The position numbers were made by a program, and so were the translations under genes. From contig JAAVIA010000039.1 of the NCBI GenBank assembly GCA_014799405.1, positions 1 to 51,943 of the forward strand: DNA of 51,943 bases, given 5' to 3'. This document shows positions 15,833 through 25,435 of the stretch, in pieces; within the stretch, counting starts at the first letter, position 1, and each line of letters begins with the position of its first letter. The notes beneath the pieces are model-generated. The model had not been told where the DNA came from. It searched no databases and saw only the letters and a program-made list of their open reading frames with translations. The stretch is from Lachnospiraceae bacterium (GTDB lineage: Bacteria > Bacillota > Clostridia > Lachnospirales > Lachnospiraceae).

Positions 15833-16089
15833 GTTCATATCTCCTTACAAATTTTTTATATTATACTTAATAGTTTTGCAATAATCAACGAATTAATGTT
15901 TCCCTATAAATACGCCATACTTTCAGTACAGAGCCTTTACATTGCCCCAGCTAATAATAAACAGTTGATAGTCGAAAGTAAAAGTCCTTTTCTCTTAAAA
16001 TTTTTCAAGAGAAAAAACTTTCGTTACAAATTGCTTTTGGGTATTATTCCATTACATGAACTTCCACACGCTCTGAGATTGCTATAGTA

Positions 16090-17889
16090 TTAAGCATATT
16101 GTGATACATAATCTATGAATTGCTGGACACATTGGGCAATTGATTCATCATCAGCATTCTTTATCGCAACTATATTTAATAGCTTTATACCACTTCGAAT
16201 AACGTTCCTTCTTGGTTTCCTCTCCAGCAATTCCTCTTTAATCATATTAACCGCATCACTAATTGTTTCCGCATCGTAAGTTTTCAGTCCCATAATTGTA
16301 TCCTTTATAACTTTATCCATTTTATTCAAAGTTTTGGCTGATATAACGCTATTTGTATTATCATTATACTGATAGTTTTCCAGCATATGATACTTAATAT
16401 CTGATATCTGTTTAAACATTTTATAATTATTAACTACCAAAATACATAATTTTTCTCTTGCTCTTGAAACACCTTGATATAATAGTTTATAAAAAAGATA
16501 ATCTGGATTAGGATGCTTTTTGCCTTCAATTTTCCCGCTTTCATTGTATCTAAAATTTTCATCCACAATAATCATTACCTTATCATATTCTTGTCCAATA
16601 ACATGATGCGTATCATGTTTATTTGGATAAATATCTATTACACTCTTTATATAAACAGATTGCGTGTATGCAATAAATACATATCCATACTTTTTTTCAT
16701 ATAAATCAATCAACTCTAGTGCTTCTACAACATGGTTCGCATACAGAATTTCTATATTAGAATAATTCATATAAGCCCTAGCTCTGTCATTCAAATCTAA
16801 AAGAGTTTTATAGAAAGAGGCAATTTCTTTACTAGTTCTTATTTTTTCCGACAAACTGAATTCCTGAAATCCTTCTATTTGCCTAAGAACACTAGGTATA
16901 TCTCTTTCCTCCTCAGCATGAGATAATGCCTGTCCAAAATCATAAGAAAATATGACTACCTTCCCATTTTCCAACGCTATTTTTTTTATTGCGTCCACTG
17001 CGGATACATAAATTCTTTGAGATTCATCCACTAAAATAAAATCGTAATTTAATAATATATTGCTACCATCTCCCTTTAAATCTTTTGCTGCAATAACACT
17101 AACATCACTCCAATGATTATTTAAATAACAATGCCCTTCACTAAGAATTCCACTATGTACAACACAACATCTGTTATTCGATTCCGCAACTGTTCTTGCA
17201 ATATCATATAATAATAGGGTTTTTCCTGTACCAGCCTTTCCTGTAATTCCCAAAAAAAATGTAGCCTCATTATCTTTATATACAATATCCAATATGTTTT
17301 GCTTTATATTTTCTTGTTGTTTTGTCAAAAAATATTGACCTTGCAGAAATACCTCTGGTGTATTTATTGGCGAAATCAAATATTGATTTGCCTTAAACAA
17401 AGTTTCAACCCCTTCAGATTCATACGCAACGAAAAGTCTCATTACATTAAGTAATATATCAATTGAACTTTTAATAATACTTCCATCCACATATTGATAA
17501 ACCTCTTGAGTTTCTCCCACAAATGTAAACAATTTGATATCATTCGCTAAATAATTAAGATAATATTTATTTTGTTTCAATTGTTTTTTTATCTTCTCTT
17601 CCTCAATCTGTTCACTTTTTAACTCAATATTTAAAACAAGATTACCTTTGTCAATTTTCAACAAATCAAATTCTTTGCCAATTTGTTCAATTTTGAAAGA
17701 ATAAAAAAAGCCCTCAAAAACCTCAATTTCAACATTTTTATTGCGCAATAACTCTACAAATTTTCGTAACGCATCAAATTCATGTTCTTTTACTTTTTCT
17801 CTCTTTTCTCTTTGTGAAAGGATATTTGAATACTCTGTCGAATAATCTTGTTGGATTCTTGTATATGTAAATAAGTTAATCGCTCTCAT
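16090..17889 (-). CDS. NERD-like nuclease + DUF2075 superfamily 1 helicase
   Basis: 599 aa from MRAINLFTYTRIQQ (ATG 17889, 10 nt after GGAAAGGAAAG); a longer start at 17925 lacks a ribosome site. Residues ~60-105 form a PD-(D/E)XK/NERD-like nuclease core (GKEFDLLKI, then LVLNIELKSEQ with ELK at 89-91). Walker A is GITGKAGTGKT (214-224), followed by FILVDESQR (Walker B, ~286-293) and a C-terminal UvrD-like part (HHVIGQEYDKVMIIVD, QGVSRAREKLCILVV). This is the DUF2075 helicase architecture. Nuclease-helicase fusions of this group include antiphage proteins such as Nhi of Staphylococcus. It lies 113 nt after another nuclease gene on the same strand. Confidence 0.8.
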   Translation of the reverse strand: MRAINLFTYTRIQQDYSTEYSNILSQREKREKVKEHEFDALRKFVELLRNKNVEIEVFEGFFYSFKIEQIGKEFDLLKIDKGNLVLNIELKSEQIEEEKIKKQLKQNKYYLNYLANDIKLFTFVGETQEVYQYVDGSIIKSSIDILLNVMRLFVAYESEGVETLFKANQYLISPINTPEVFLQGQYFLTKQQENIKQNILDIVYKDNEATFFLGITGKAGTGKTLLLYDIARTVAESNNRCCVVHSGILSEGHCYLNNHWSDVSVIAAKDLKGDGSNILLNYDFILVDESQRIYVSAVDAIKKIALENGKVVIFSYDFGQALSHAEEERDIPSVLRQIEGFQEFSLSEKIRTSKEIASFYKTLLDLNDRARAYMNYSNIEILYANHVVEALELIDLYEKKYGYVFIAYTQSVYIKSVIDIYPNKHDTHHVIGQEYDKVMIIVDENFRYNESGKIEGKKHPNPDYLFYKLLYQGVSRAREKLCILVVNNYKMFKQISDIKYHMLENYQYNDNTNSVISAKTLNKMDKVIKDTIMGLKTYDAETISDAVNMIKEELLERKPRRNVIRSGIKLLNIVAIKNADDESIAQCVQQFIDYVSQYA

Positions 17890-18002
17890 TAATTTTATAC
17901 TTTCCTTTCCACAGTTTTCAACCATTGTACAATCATTTTAATAACCTAAATCCTGTAACATTTCCTAACAATCTATTATTTTATCTGTAAAACTATTTAA
18001 TC

Positions 18003-18458
18003 CTATTCTCCAAAAAATTTTTCTGAATTATATTTATCCAATAAAGGAAGATTCTTATTAGAATAGTTAATCCCCCATTCAGGCTTACTTGTTTGTCCTG
18101 GTTTATCATAATTATGTTCCACAAACACTGCGTTCGGATTTTTCCATACTGTTGCAGGAATTATATATAATTTGGGCAACTCTTCGTCTATAAAACATAA
18201 AAAGCAAACAAGATGATGGTCATCTAAAGAAATTTTGTCTTTAAAAACAAATGCATAACCACTAGGGCGAATACTTTTTACTTGAATTTCAAAAAAATCT
18301 CCTGTTTTGACATCTTTAGCCACAAAATCCACTCCATGATCATCCAACTCTGATGTATAAATCTCCCATCCATACGAAGCAAATTCCATCTTAGCGTAAT
18401 ATTCTCCATACTGTCCTAACTGCAACGAACTTAATTCTGACCATTTTGTATTTGGCAT
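18003..18458 (-). CDS. PD-(D/E)XK nuclease-like protein (DUF4365 type)
   Basis: 151 aa from MPNTKWSELSSLQLGQYGE, ATG at 18458 after AAGGAGGGGG. The nuclease signature is ELDDHGVDFVAKD (D44) followed by GDFFEIQVKS (E57/Q59, K61), preceded by the helix LGQYGEYYAKMEFASYGWEIY as in DUF4365 and Mrr/Vsr-like cores. The C-terminal WGINYSNKNLPLLDKY may contact substrate. It is directly upstream of the DUF2075 nuclease-helicase and likely forms an operon with it. The pairing suggests joint action on foreign DNA. Confidence 0.7.
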   Translation of the reverse strand: MPNTKWSELSSLQLGQYGEYYAKMEFASYGWEIYTSELDDHGVDFVAKDVKTGDFFEIQVKSIRPSGYAFVFKDKISLDDHHLVCFLCFIDEELPKLYIIPATVWKNPNAVFVEHNYDKPGQTSKPEWGINYSNKNLPLLDKYNSEKFFGE

Positions 18459-18715
18459 AAAAACCCCCTCCTTAAACACTTAAATACACTTCTAACTTCA
18501 ATATAACAACCATATTTCGATTATACTCTACATTTTTCGAAAAAACACTAAACTCATTGTCCTAGTCACTAATGACATTGTCCTACCTCATATTCCTTCC
18601 AACCTATATTTTTTTCATCTGGCATATTTCCTTTTCACTGTATCTTTCAGATGTAGTGAAAGAGTAAAATTTACTTGTCTGTAATCTGTTCTCATCCCTT
18701 TGAATTGAACCGGAT

Positions 18716-19228
18716 CTACCCACACCGTTTTTTGTCCATAATACTTAACGCTTCTACAGCAACACTCCCACCTCTCACTATTTCAATACGGTTTGCAAAA
18801 CATTTCCCCAATAAGGCAATCAAATCATTATTGTTATTTTCCGTCTTTACACTTTCTATGAGCACAGCATCCCGGTTATAATCAATTACCGTAATGTTAA
18901 AAATCTGTGATATTCTAAATATTTCCTCTATATCCTTTTCAGAACATCCGCTTACCTTGACAAACATCAGCTCTTTCATGTGAATAGCAACATCTGTATA
19001 ATCAACTACTTTTATTACCTCAACACTTCTGTTGAGCTGTTTTTTCACCTGCTCGAAAGTCTGACCATCGCTCGTCAAACTAATTGTAATGCGTGAAACA
19101 GTTACATCTTCCGTAACACCTACGGTCAGGCTGTCCAAATTATAGGATTTACCCGAAAACAGACCTGAAATTTTAGCCAGCACACCAATTTCATTTTCAA
19201 CAAACAAGCAAAGCCATCTCTTTTTCAT
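18716..19228 (-). CDS. ilvN: Acetolactate synthase small (regulatory) subunit
   Basis: 170 aa from MKKRWLCLFVENEIGVLAKI. An N-terminal ACT domain (residues ~3-75, NEIGVLAKISGLFSGKSYNLDSL) and the C-terminal ALS-small domain follow the family plan. It binds the catalytic subunit and confers valine feedback. The ATG at 19228 is one base after the ilvB TGA, with the ribosome site GTGAGGG inside ilvB, so translation is coupled. Confidence 0.93.
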   Translation of the reverse strand: MKKRWLCLFVENEIGVLAKISGLFSGKSYNLDSLTVGVTEDVTVSRITISLTSDGQTFEQVKKQLNRSVEVIKVVDYTDVAIHMKELMFVKVSGCSEKDIEEIFRISQIFNITVIDYNRDAVLIESVKTENNNNDLIALLGKCFANRIEIVRGGSVAVEALSIMDKKRCG

Positions 19229-19229
19229 A

Positions 19230-20960
19230 TCAATTACCCTCACTTTCTAAAATCATATCATTCAAAGCATTTCCAGGTGGAACAATCGGCATAACATTTT
19301 CTTCTCTGTCAATAATAAACTCAATAACTGTTGGAACTTTTCTGTTATTCTTTGCGGTTTCCAGTGCCATAATAATTTCTTTCTCATCAGTTACCCGAAT
19401 ACCTTTTGCACCATAACTTTCCGCTAGTTTTAAAAAGTCAGGTGTATATTCGGGACAGCACTTCGTTGGAGTGTTGCAGTTTGCAATGCAGCTTTTTCTA
19501 TACCGCATACAGGTACTTGAATAACGCTTGTCAAAAAACATTTCCTGCCACTGTCTGACGTTCCCCAAATATCCGTTGTTTAAAATGCAGATTGTTATTG
19601 GCAGTTCATATACAATTGCAGTAGCCATTTCCTGTATATTCATCTGCATGCCGCCATCACCGGAAATTACCACGACATCTGTTTCAGGATTTCCTATTTT
19701 TGCTCCAATTGCTGCCGGAAAACCGTACCCCATCGTTCCCAGACCGCCAGAGGTCAGCATTTGCTTTCTCTCATTCAAATCAAGGAATTGTGTTGCCCAT
19801 AGCTGATTTTGTCCTACATCCGTCGTGATAATGGCGCTATCAAAAACCTGGTTGATAGACCGTATAATTTTTTCCGGTGTCATCCCCTCTTTTCTCATAG
19901 TAATAGGGTACTGCTTTTTCAATTCACCAATCTGTTCCACCCATGCTTTTATATCTAAGGGCTTTGCTTTTTCAATTAATTTGCTTATTGCCATTTTTGC
20001 ATCTGCCACAATCGGAACATCAACAACAATATTCCTCGAAATTGAAGCAGCATCTATGTCAACATGAATAATTACCGCATCTTGTGCAAACTTGTCAAGC
20101 TTTCCCGTAATTCGGTCATTGAATCTTGTTCCGATAGAAAAGAGCACATCACACTTACTGATTGCCGTATTGGCTGCATAGCTGCCATGTATACCGATAT
20201 TCCCCACATATAAGTCATGCGTGGTAGGGATAGCTCCTTTTCCCATAATAGTAGTAATAACCGGTACTCCTGTTATCTCTGCAAGTTTAAGCATTTCCAC
20301 ATTGGCATGGGAAATATTTACACCACCACCAATTAAAAAAACTGGTCTTTGTGCATGGTTCAATAGTTCCATTGCTTTTTTTATCTGCCCGATATGAACG
20401 GAATTATTCGGTTTATATCCTCTGATTTCTATGTTTGTTGGGTATTCATCACTTCCGTATTCCCGCTGTATATCTTTTGGCAAGTCAACCACTACAACTC
20501 CCGGTTTTCCCGTCCGTGCAATATAAAATGCTTTTTTGATAATTTCTGCCAAATCCTCCCTTTTACGGACGGTCACTGCATATTTACAAATACTCCTTGT
20601 AATTCCCACAATATCCACTTCCTGAAAGACATCATTCCCAATAAGCCCCGTCGGTACTTGCCCGGTAAAACAAACAAGCGGCACACTGTCATAGTTTGCA
20701 GTTGCTATCCCTGTAACTAAATTTGTTGCACCGGGTCCGCTTGTAACCAGACATACGCCGACTTTTCCGGTTGAACGTGCATATCCATCAGCAGCATGAA
20801 CTAAGCCCTGCTCATGTCTTGGCATGATAACATTAAGGTCATCTTCCCCATATAAAGCATCAAACAAATCAATCGCCTGTCCTCCCGGATATGCAAAAAT
20901 CGTATCTACCCGTTCTTTTTTTAGTGCTTTTACAAATAATTCTGCTCCTGTTATATCCAT
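19230..20960 (-). CDS. ilvB: Acetolactate synthase large (catalytic) subunit
   Basis: 576 aa from MDITGAELFVKALKKERVD, ATG at 20960 after AAGGAGGTAAACAAT. It is a ThDP enzyme that joins two pyruvates in valine/leucine synthesis, or pyruvate and 2-oxobutyrate in isoleucine synthesis. Visible landmarks are the catalytic-Glu region MPRHEQGLVHAADGYARSTG, GDGGMQMN...NNGYLGNVRQW (ThDP/Mg binding) and FAD-type SIGTRFNDR. An unusual loop after FDKRYSST carries five closely spaced cysteines (C-x7-C-x3-C-x6-CC); similar loops occur in some Clostridia. A TetR operator overlaps its promoter region (20978-20997). Confidence 0.95.
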   Translation of the reverse strand: MDITGAELFVKALKKERVDTIFAYPGGQAIDLFDALYGEDDLNVIMPRHEQGLVHAADGYARSTGKVGVCLVTSGPGATNLVTGIATANYDSVPLVCFTGQVPTGLIGNDVFQEVDIVGITRSICKYAVTVRKREDLAEIIKKAFYIARTGKPGVVVVDLPKDIQREYGSDEYPTNIEIRGYKPNNSVHIGQIKKAMELLNHAQRPVFLIGGGVNISHANVEMLKLAEITGVPVITTIMGKGAIPTTHDLYVGNIGIHGSYAANTAISKCDVLFSIGTRFNDRITGKLDKFAQDAVIIHVDIDAASISRNIVVDVPIVADAKMAISKLIEKAKPLDIKAWVEQIGELKKQYPITMRKEGMTPEKIIRSINQVFDSAIITTDVGQNQLWATQFLDLNERKQMLTSGGLGTMGYGFPAAIGAKIGNPETDVVVISGDGGMQMNIQEMATAIVYELPITICILNNGYLGNVRQWQEMFFDKRYSSTCMRYRKSCIANCNTPTKCCPEYTPDFLKLAESYGAKGIRVTDEKEIIMALETAKNNRKVPTVIEFIIDREENVMPIVPPGNALNDMILESEGN

Positions 20961-20977
20961 ATTGTTTACCTCCTTGT

Positions 20978-20997
20978 ATGCATGTACTTGCATGCAT
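20978..20997. promoter_or_regulatory. TetR operator candidate in the ilvB leader
   Basis: ATGCATGTACTTGCATGCAT lies directly before the ilvB ribosome site. It contains the half-site GTACTTGC found in the perfect palindrome upstream of the neighbouring TetR gene (21631-21642). Confidence 0.6.
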
Positions 20998-21037
20998 TTA
21001 ATATATTTAAAATGGCACTTTTTATTCGTGCCATTTC

Positions 21038-21616
21038 TTACAGTCCCGAAATACCTTCTACAAAAATTTTCACACTATTTTTTATAAATTCTTCCTTACT
21101 CGTTTTTGCAAGGTTTTGATTAAAAGATGCACTTAGGAACGTATATCCAAAAGTTGAAGAAAAAATAGTCATTGCCAAGCTCTCAAAATCAAAGTGCCCT
21201 ATCTTTTCCATTTCCTCCATCTTTTTAAAATATTCTATCAGGGATGACACAAATGCCTGTGGGACCTTCATAATCAGGGGTGCCGTTTCATCATAAAGCT
21301 GCGGTGCCCTCAATCCAATAGATAAATTAACAAAATCCGGTGTTATTTTGTCCATATAGGCATTCATAAACATCTCTAAATCGGATTCCAGTTCCCACTG
21401 CACATTCTGAAAAATATCTGGCGTAACATTGGCTCGCCATTTTTCCTGTGCAACTCCCTGTAATACGATATCTTTTTTGTTTTGGAACTTTCTAAACAGG
21501 GTACACTCATTTACTCCGGCTAATCGTGCAATATCCTTTGTTGTAGTAGCAACATACCCCTTATCACGTATTAGTAACATGGTTGCATCAATAATTTTTT
21601 GGCTTGTTTCATCCAT
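21038..21616 (-). CDS. TetR-family regulator, probable controller of ilvBN
   Basis: 192 aa from MDETSQKIIDATMLLIRDKG, ATG at 21616 after GGAGGTGGAAAA. The N-terminal TetR helix-turn-helix is clear (YVATTTKDIARLAGVNECTLFRKFQNKKDI). The C-terminal ligand/dimer domain is helical and not assignable to a ligand. It lies immediately upstream of ilvB on the same strand. GCAAGTAC-type sites precede both genes, so it probably autoregulates and controls ilvBN. Control of acetolactate synthase by a TetR protein is unusual. Confidence 0.85.
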   Translation of the reverse strand: MDETSQKIIDATMLLIRDKGYVATTTKDIARLAGVNECTLFRKFQNKKDIVLQGVAQEKWRANVTPDIFQNVQWELESDLEMFMNAYMDKITPDFVNLSIGLRAPQLYDETAPLIMKVPQAFVSSLIEYFKKMEEMEKIGHFDFESLAMTIFSSTFGYTFLSASFNQNLAKTSKEEFIKNSVKIFVEGISGL

Positions 21617-21630
21617 TTTTCCACCTCCAT

Positions 21631-21642
21631 GCAAGTACTTGC
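21631..21642. promoter_or_regulatory. Palindromic TetR operator
   Basis: GCAAGTACTTGC, a perfect 12-bp palindrome directly upstream of the TetR ribosome site. Its half-site recurs before ilvB. Confidence 0.65.
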
Positions 21643-21675
21643 TATCATCCTATCAGATTCCCACGAAAATGTCAA

Positions 21676-22779
21676 TTAAAACTCCGTAACATCCGCCTTA
21701 GCCATCAGTCTTCCTTTGGACAGTATCAACGGAACTACAATAAGGATATCACATATAATAAATCCAATAAATCCTATATTGGATGAATACAATAAGTAAA
21801 GTCCCTTTGGTTTATATACCAGTTCATTCATAAGGTATGTAAACAGGAAAATGACTGCAAATCCTATAACACAGGCAATGAGATTCATAGATAACACTTC
21901 AGCAGCCACCTTTGCCTTCACTTCTTTTCTGCTTCTTCCAAGCGCTTTGTAAACACCAAATTCATAAGTTCTTTTCAAATACTGACCTGTAACAACAGAA
22001 TTAATCGTAACGGCCAGAACGATTGCAATCAAAAAATCAATTAAATAGAAAAGAACGTAAAATATATAGAATTGCGGCAAAATACTGCTTCTTTCAGACT
22101 CACTAATCTGCACCTTTCTGTCCCCTGCCAGACTTTTCACATAATCGTACAATCCTTCCCCTTCCATTGTATCACTATAAATATAAAGACGCCCCAGATT
22201 ATCATCATCCTCATAAATATAAAATGTGCAAAAGCTTCCATCATCTATAATGGCATCTACGGTATACTCTCCATTGAGATTTCTATCAAAGGCTTCGTCA
22301 ACCTTATCCCCCAGCTTAATTCCCCTATCCTTTGCAAAATCCTGACTTATTATCATACTTCTATGCTTACACTTTGAAAAATCTCCATCTATACCCAGAT
22401 GGTCAAATACCTCCTGCATATCCTGAACAGAATTAAACACATAACGCCATCCACCCATCTCAAGGTTAATCACAGTTCCATGCTGCATGGCACCAAATCC
22501 ACGGCCGGATGACAGAACCATCCCAAGTTTGTCATCCTCTTCAACAGCTTTTTTAAAGTCTGCAAAATCCTTGAACTCTTCATCCGTACTTTGAGCATTC
22601 ACCAATACCAGCTTATCCGAATATTCAAATTCCTTTTCAAAAGTATACAACTCTGAGTGAATGTAATTGCCAGCAAGGAACATAAGGGTTGCCAAAAACA
22701 TCATGAAAATGCAAAGCACTGCCCTTCCTCTGTTCTCTTGCATATAATAAAGTGCCGAAAATGGCTTTATATTTTTCAT
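21676..22779 (-). CDS. FtsX/MacB-type ABC transporter permease
   Basis: 367 aa from MKNIKPFSALYYMQENRGRA, ATG at 22779 after AGAAAGGAAGAAGT. One N-terminal TM helix, a large extracellular domain (~50-240) and three C-terminal TM helices with the FtsX motif (YEFGVYKALGRSRKEV) match the MacB/LolC fold. It pairs with the ATPase and second permease upstream. The set is likely an exporter or a mechanotransmission/sensing ABC for an envelope-active compound, controlled by the adjoining two-component system. Confidence 0.85.
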   Translation of the reverse strand: MKNIKPFSALYYMQENRGRAVLCIFMMFLATLMFLAGNYIHSELYTFEKEFEYSDKLVLVNAQSTDEEFKDFADFKKAVEEDDKLGMVLSSGRGFGAMQHGTVINLEMGGWRYVFNSVQDMQEVFDHLGIDGDFSKCKHRSMIISQDFAKDRGIKLGDKVDEAFDRNLNGEYTVDAIIDDGSFCTFYIYEDDDNLGRLYIYSDTMEGEGLYDYVKSLAGDRKVQISESERSSILPQFYIFYVLFYLIDFLIAIVLAVTINSVVTGQYLKRTYEFGVYKALGRSRKEVKAKVAAEVLSMNLIACVIGFAVIFLFTYLMNELVYKPKGLYLLYSSNIGFIGFIICDILIVVPLILSKGRLMAKADVTEF

Positions 22780-22823
22780 ACTTCTTCCTTTCTGATTTTG
22801 AACATCAGTCTGTTCATTATCTC

Positions 22824-23489
22824 CTATAATGAGCTGTTGCTTAGCTTTCCATCCCACATTTCTACAGTAATATCTACATCCTTCAAAATAGACCTGTCAT
22901 GCGTTACTACAATAACCAACCTGTCTTCGGAATATTTCTTCAAAATCTTCATTACATTAAATGCATTTTCGTGGTCCAGTGACGCTGTCGGTTCATCCGC
23001 AAAAATTACATTTGGATTATTTATCATTGCCCTTGCAATTGCAACTCTCTGACACTGACCTCCGGAAAGCTTTGAAGGTCGTTTGTTAAATTCTCTTTCC
23101 TTCAGACCAAGAGCCAAAAGGTATTCTGCTGCCTTATCCTTTAATTCCTTATCACCATTTATTCCTGCAACAACCACATTATCCATTGCAGTCATATACG
23201 GAACCAGATAATGCTTCTGAAAGACAAAACCAAATTCATTCCTTCTAATTGTCTCCCTTTGCTTGTTAGAAAGTGACGTAATATCCTGACCATTATAAGT
23301 AATGTTTCCTTCTGTAGGTTTTTTTAGCGTGGACATACAATACATAAGCGTACTCTTTCCACTGCCCGATGGCCCTATAATACCTACCAGCCCTGTATCC
23401 GGCAGTGTCAGGCTAAACCCATTTAAAGCATACATTTTCTCTTCAAAATTCATGTCGTAAATCATACTCACATTTTTTATTTCAAACAT
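22824..23489 (-). CDS. ABC transporter ATP-binding protein (MacB/LolD family)
   Basis: 221 aa, ATG after AGGAGTGCACT. Walker A is GPSGSGKST (~39-47), the Q-loop FVFQKHYLVPYMT, the signature LSGGQCQRVAIARA and Walker B VIFADEPTASLD; the H-loop is VVTHD. All catalytic elements are intact. It lies 9 nt after one permease and 44 nt before the other, completing the exporter. Confidence 0.95.
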   Translation of the reverse strand: MFEIKNVSMIYDMNFEEKMYALNGFSLTLPDTGLVGIIGPSGSGKSTLMYCMSTLKKPTEGNITYNGQDITSLSNKQRETIRRNEFGFVFQKHYLVPYMTAMDNVVVAGINGDKELKDKAAEYLLALGLKEREFNKRPSKLSGGQCQRVAIARAMINNPNVIFADEPTASLDHENAFNVMKILKKYSEDRLVIVVTHDRSILKDVDITVEMWDGKLSNSSL

Positions 23490-23498
23490 AGTGCACTC

Positions 23499-24659
23499 CT
23501 ATTCTTCTATCATATCTATCGTTTTAATATTGTTTATGGTTACTGATATTGGTATCTGCAAAACACCTATAATTGCAGCAAATGCTGCCAATATTCGAAG
23601 CAGATGCTCCGGATAGAAATATTTATATATAAGCCCCATAGGCTCTAAAACAGAATTTCCCAGACTAAACATTATAATGACTGTCACTACCGACCCAAGA
23701 ATTATGCTTATTCCAAAAATAATAAGTATTTCTCTCAGTATCATTCCATATACATCTTTTCTCCCAAAGCCTATGGATGTATAAAGACAATATTCATTTA
23801 CCCTGCTTCGCATAAACGATATGTAGGCTACGAGAATGGATATTGCCAGAAATATGATTACTACAATAAGAATTGCAAGTAAAGCCGCATCAAGCTGTTC
23901 TGTAACCATTTCCTTATACATATCAGACCAATCTACAGAATCATATATCGTATCATATTCTGACGTTGTAATTCCGATATCATGTAACACCTTTGTCATA
24001 TCTGCATTTTCCTCATTGCATAAGACAACGATGTACCAACCGCTGTTTGTGTATCCCATAGGTGTTCCAACGCAGGTCATATATTCCGACTCAAGAACCC
24101 CGACCACCTTAAAATTTTGTCCAAAAGCGGATTCATTAAAATATCCGCCTATCTCCATTTTCTGATTCTTCAAAACCTTTTCATCTACAAGAATCTCTCC
24201 ATCTCCCTCCGGCATTCTTCCGTCTATAAGCTTTGCATCCATGTGATTTACAAATTCCGGAACCTGCTCCTTCGAAAGTAGCGGGAAATCATATCCGACC
24301 TCACCGATTATTCCTTGATAATGGGCATACAATGCCTGAGTAAGCACTGCATCGCTAATCCCCTCATGCTTCTTCATATCAGCAATTATTTTATCTCTTG
24401 CCTTATTTATTGCTGAATTATATTCGTCATTGGAAGCATAAGCTTCTTTATTCACACCCATAGTGTCGGGAGTAAGATCTAAATATGCCACCCTTTTCGG
24501 TTGTTCCAGAAAGAGTGCCTTGAAGCTCTCTTCCGTAGTCAGAAATAAAAAATTAATAATATACATTGTCATAAAGGTTAGGGCTAATGCAATTATCATA
24601 ACCCAGACCTGTTTTTTGTTATTTCTGACAAATTTTAGTGCTGATAGTTTACTTTTCAT
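23499..24659 (-). CDS. FtsX/MacB-type ABC transporter permease
   Basis: 386 aa, ATG after AAGGAGAATAGG. One N-terminal TM (VWVMIIALALTFMTMYIINF), a ~200-aa extracellular domain and three C-terminal TMs with the FtsX-like EYCLYTSIGFGRKDVYGMIL motif. It is a paralogue of the 21676-22779 permease, so the two probably form the heterodimeric membrane part. The gene follows the response regulator by 99 nt. Confidence 0.87.
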   Translation of the reverse strand: MKSKLSALKFVRNNKKQVWVMIIALALTFMTMYIINFLFLTTEESFKALFLEQPKRVAYLDLTPDTMGVNKEAYASNDEYNSAINKARDKIIADMKKHEGISDAVLTQALYAHYQGIIGEVGYDFPLLSKEQVPEFVNHMDAKLIDGRMPEGDGEILVDEKVLKNQKMEIGGYFNESAFGQNFKVVGVLESEYMTCVGTPMGYTNSGWYIVVLCNEENADMTKVLHDIGITTSEYDTIYDSVDWSDMYKEMVTEQLDAALLAILIVVIIFLAISILVAYISFMRSRVNEYCLYTSIGFGRKDVYGMILREILIIFGISIILGSVVTVIIMFSLGNSVLEPMGLIYKYFYPEHLLRILAAFAAIIGVLQIPISVTINNIKTIDMIEE

Positions 24660-24758
24660 CCTATTCTCCTTGTTTATACTATTTCATACATATTATAACC
24701 TTTTGCACAACAAAAAAAGTGACTGTGGTCATATTATTCGTATGACTACAGCCACAAA

Positions 24759-25421
24759 TTATTTTTTGAGCTCCACTATAAGCTTGACTCTATCATGAAT
24801 TCCTGTTTTATCATATATATTAGAGATGTAATTCTTTACCGTCCCCTCTGAAATATATAACCGTTCCGCAATCTGTCTGTTCGTAAGTCCTTCTACCATA
24901 AGAGAACATATCTCCTTCTCCCGTTCCGTCATGTCAATGGAGAAATCGTAGGAAGTATTACGGGTATCACCTGAACCATTGCTCAAATTATTATTCAGAT
25001 TATTGTTCATAAGAGCTGTAAGGCGTACCATAACTTTTTGGTCTAATACTGTAATACCACCCATAATCTGTGTTACCGCCCCTAAAATTACATCTTTACC
25101 GCTATCCTTAAGAAGATATCCATCTGCACCACCTGCGATTGCTTCTGTAATATTTTTGTCATCATAAAATGTAGTTAGCACTAAAATCTTAATCTTCGGA
25201 TATTTTTCTTTCATAACCTTTATAAGCTCAATACCACCCATTCCCTTCATATTAAGGTCTACAAGGGCTATGTCACAATCGACCTTCAAGTTTTCAAGTA
25301 TCTTTATGGCAGCCTTTCCGTCATTTGCCTTTCCTATCACTTCCATATTATTCAAAGACAAAATGATTTCCAAGCTATCCAAAAGAAGCTTCTCATCATC
25401 TACCAGTAATACCTTATACAT
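24759..25421 (-). CDS. NarL/LuxR-type response regulator
   Basis: 220 aa. Receiver domain at 1-120 with acidic pair VDDE, phospho-acceptor Asp in IALVDLNMKG and the conserved Lys in YLLKDSGKD. LuxR helix-turn-helix at ~155-215 (LTNRQIAERLYISEGTVKNYISNIYDKTG). The gene follows the kinase gene by 14 nt and precedes the ABC operon, so it most likely activates that exporter. Confidence 0.95.
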   Translation of the reverse strand: MYKVLLVDDEKLLLDSLEIILSLNNMEVIGKANDGKAAIKILENLKVDCDIALVDLNMKGMGGIELIKVMKEKYPKIKILVLTTFYDDKNITEAIAGGADGYLLKDSGKDVILGAVTQIMGGITVLDQKVMVRLTALMNNNLNNNLSNGSGDTRNTSYDFSIDMTEREKEICSLMVEGLTNRQIAERLYISEGTVKNYISNIYDKTGIHDRVKLIVELKK

Positions 25422-25435
25422 ATTATAGTAACTCC

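Noticed and set aside
18554..18582. Direct repeat CATTGTCCTA x2 as a CRISPR-like or operator array
   Set aside because: Only two copies, 10 bp, no further units.
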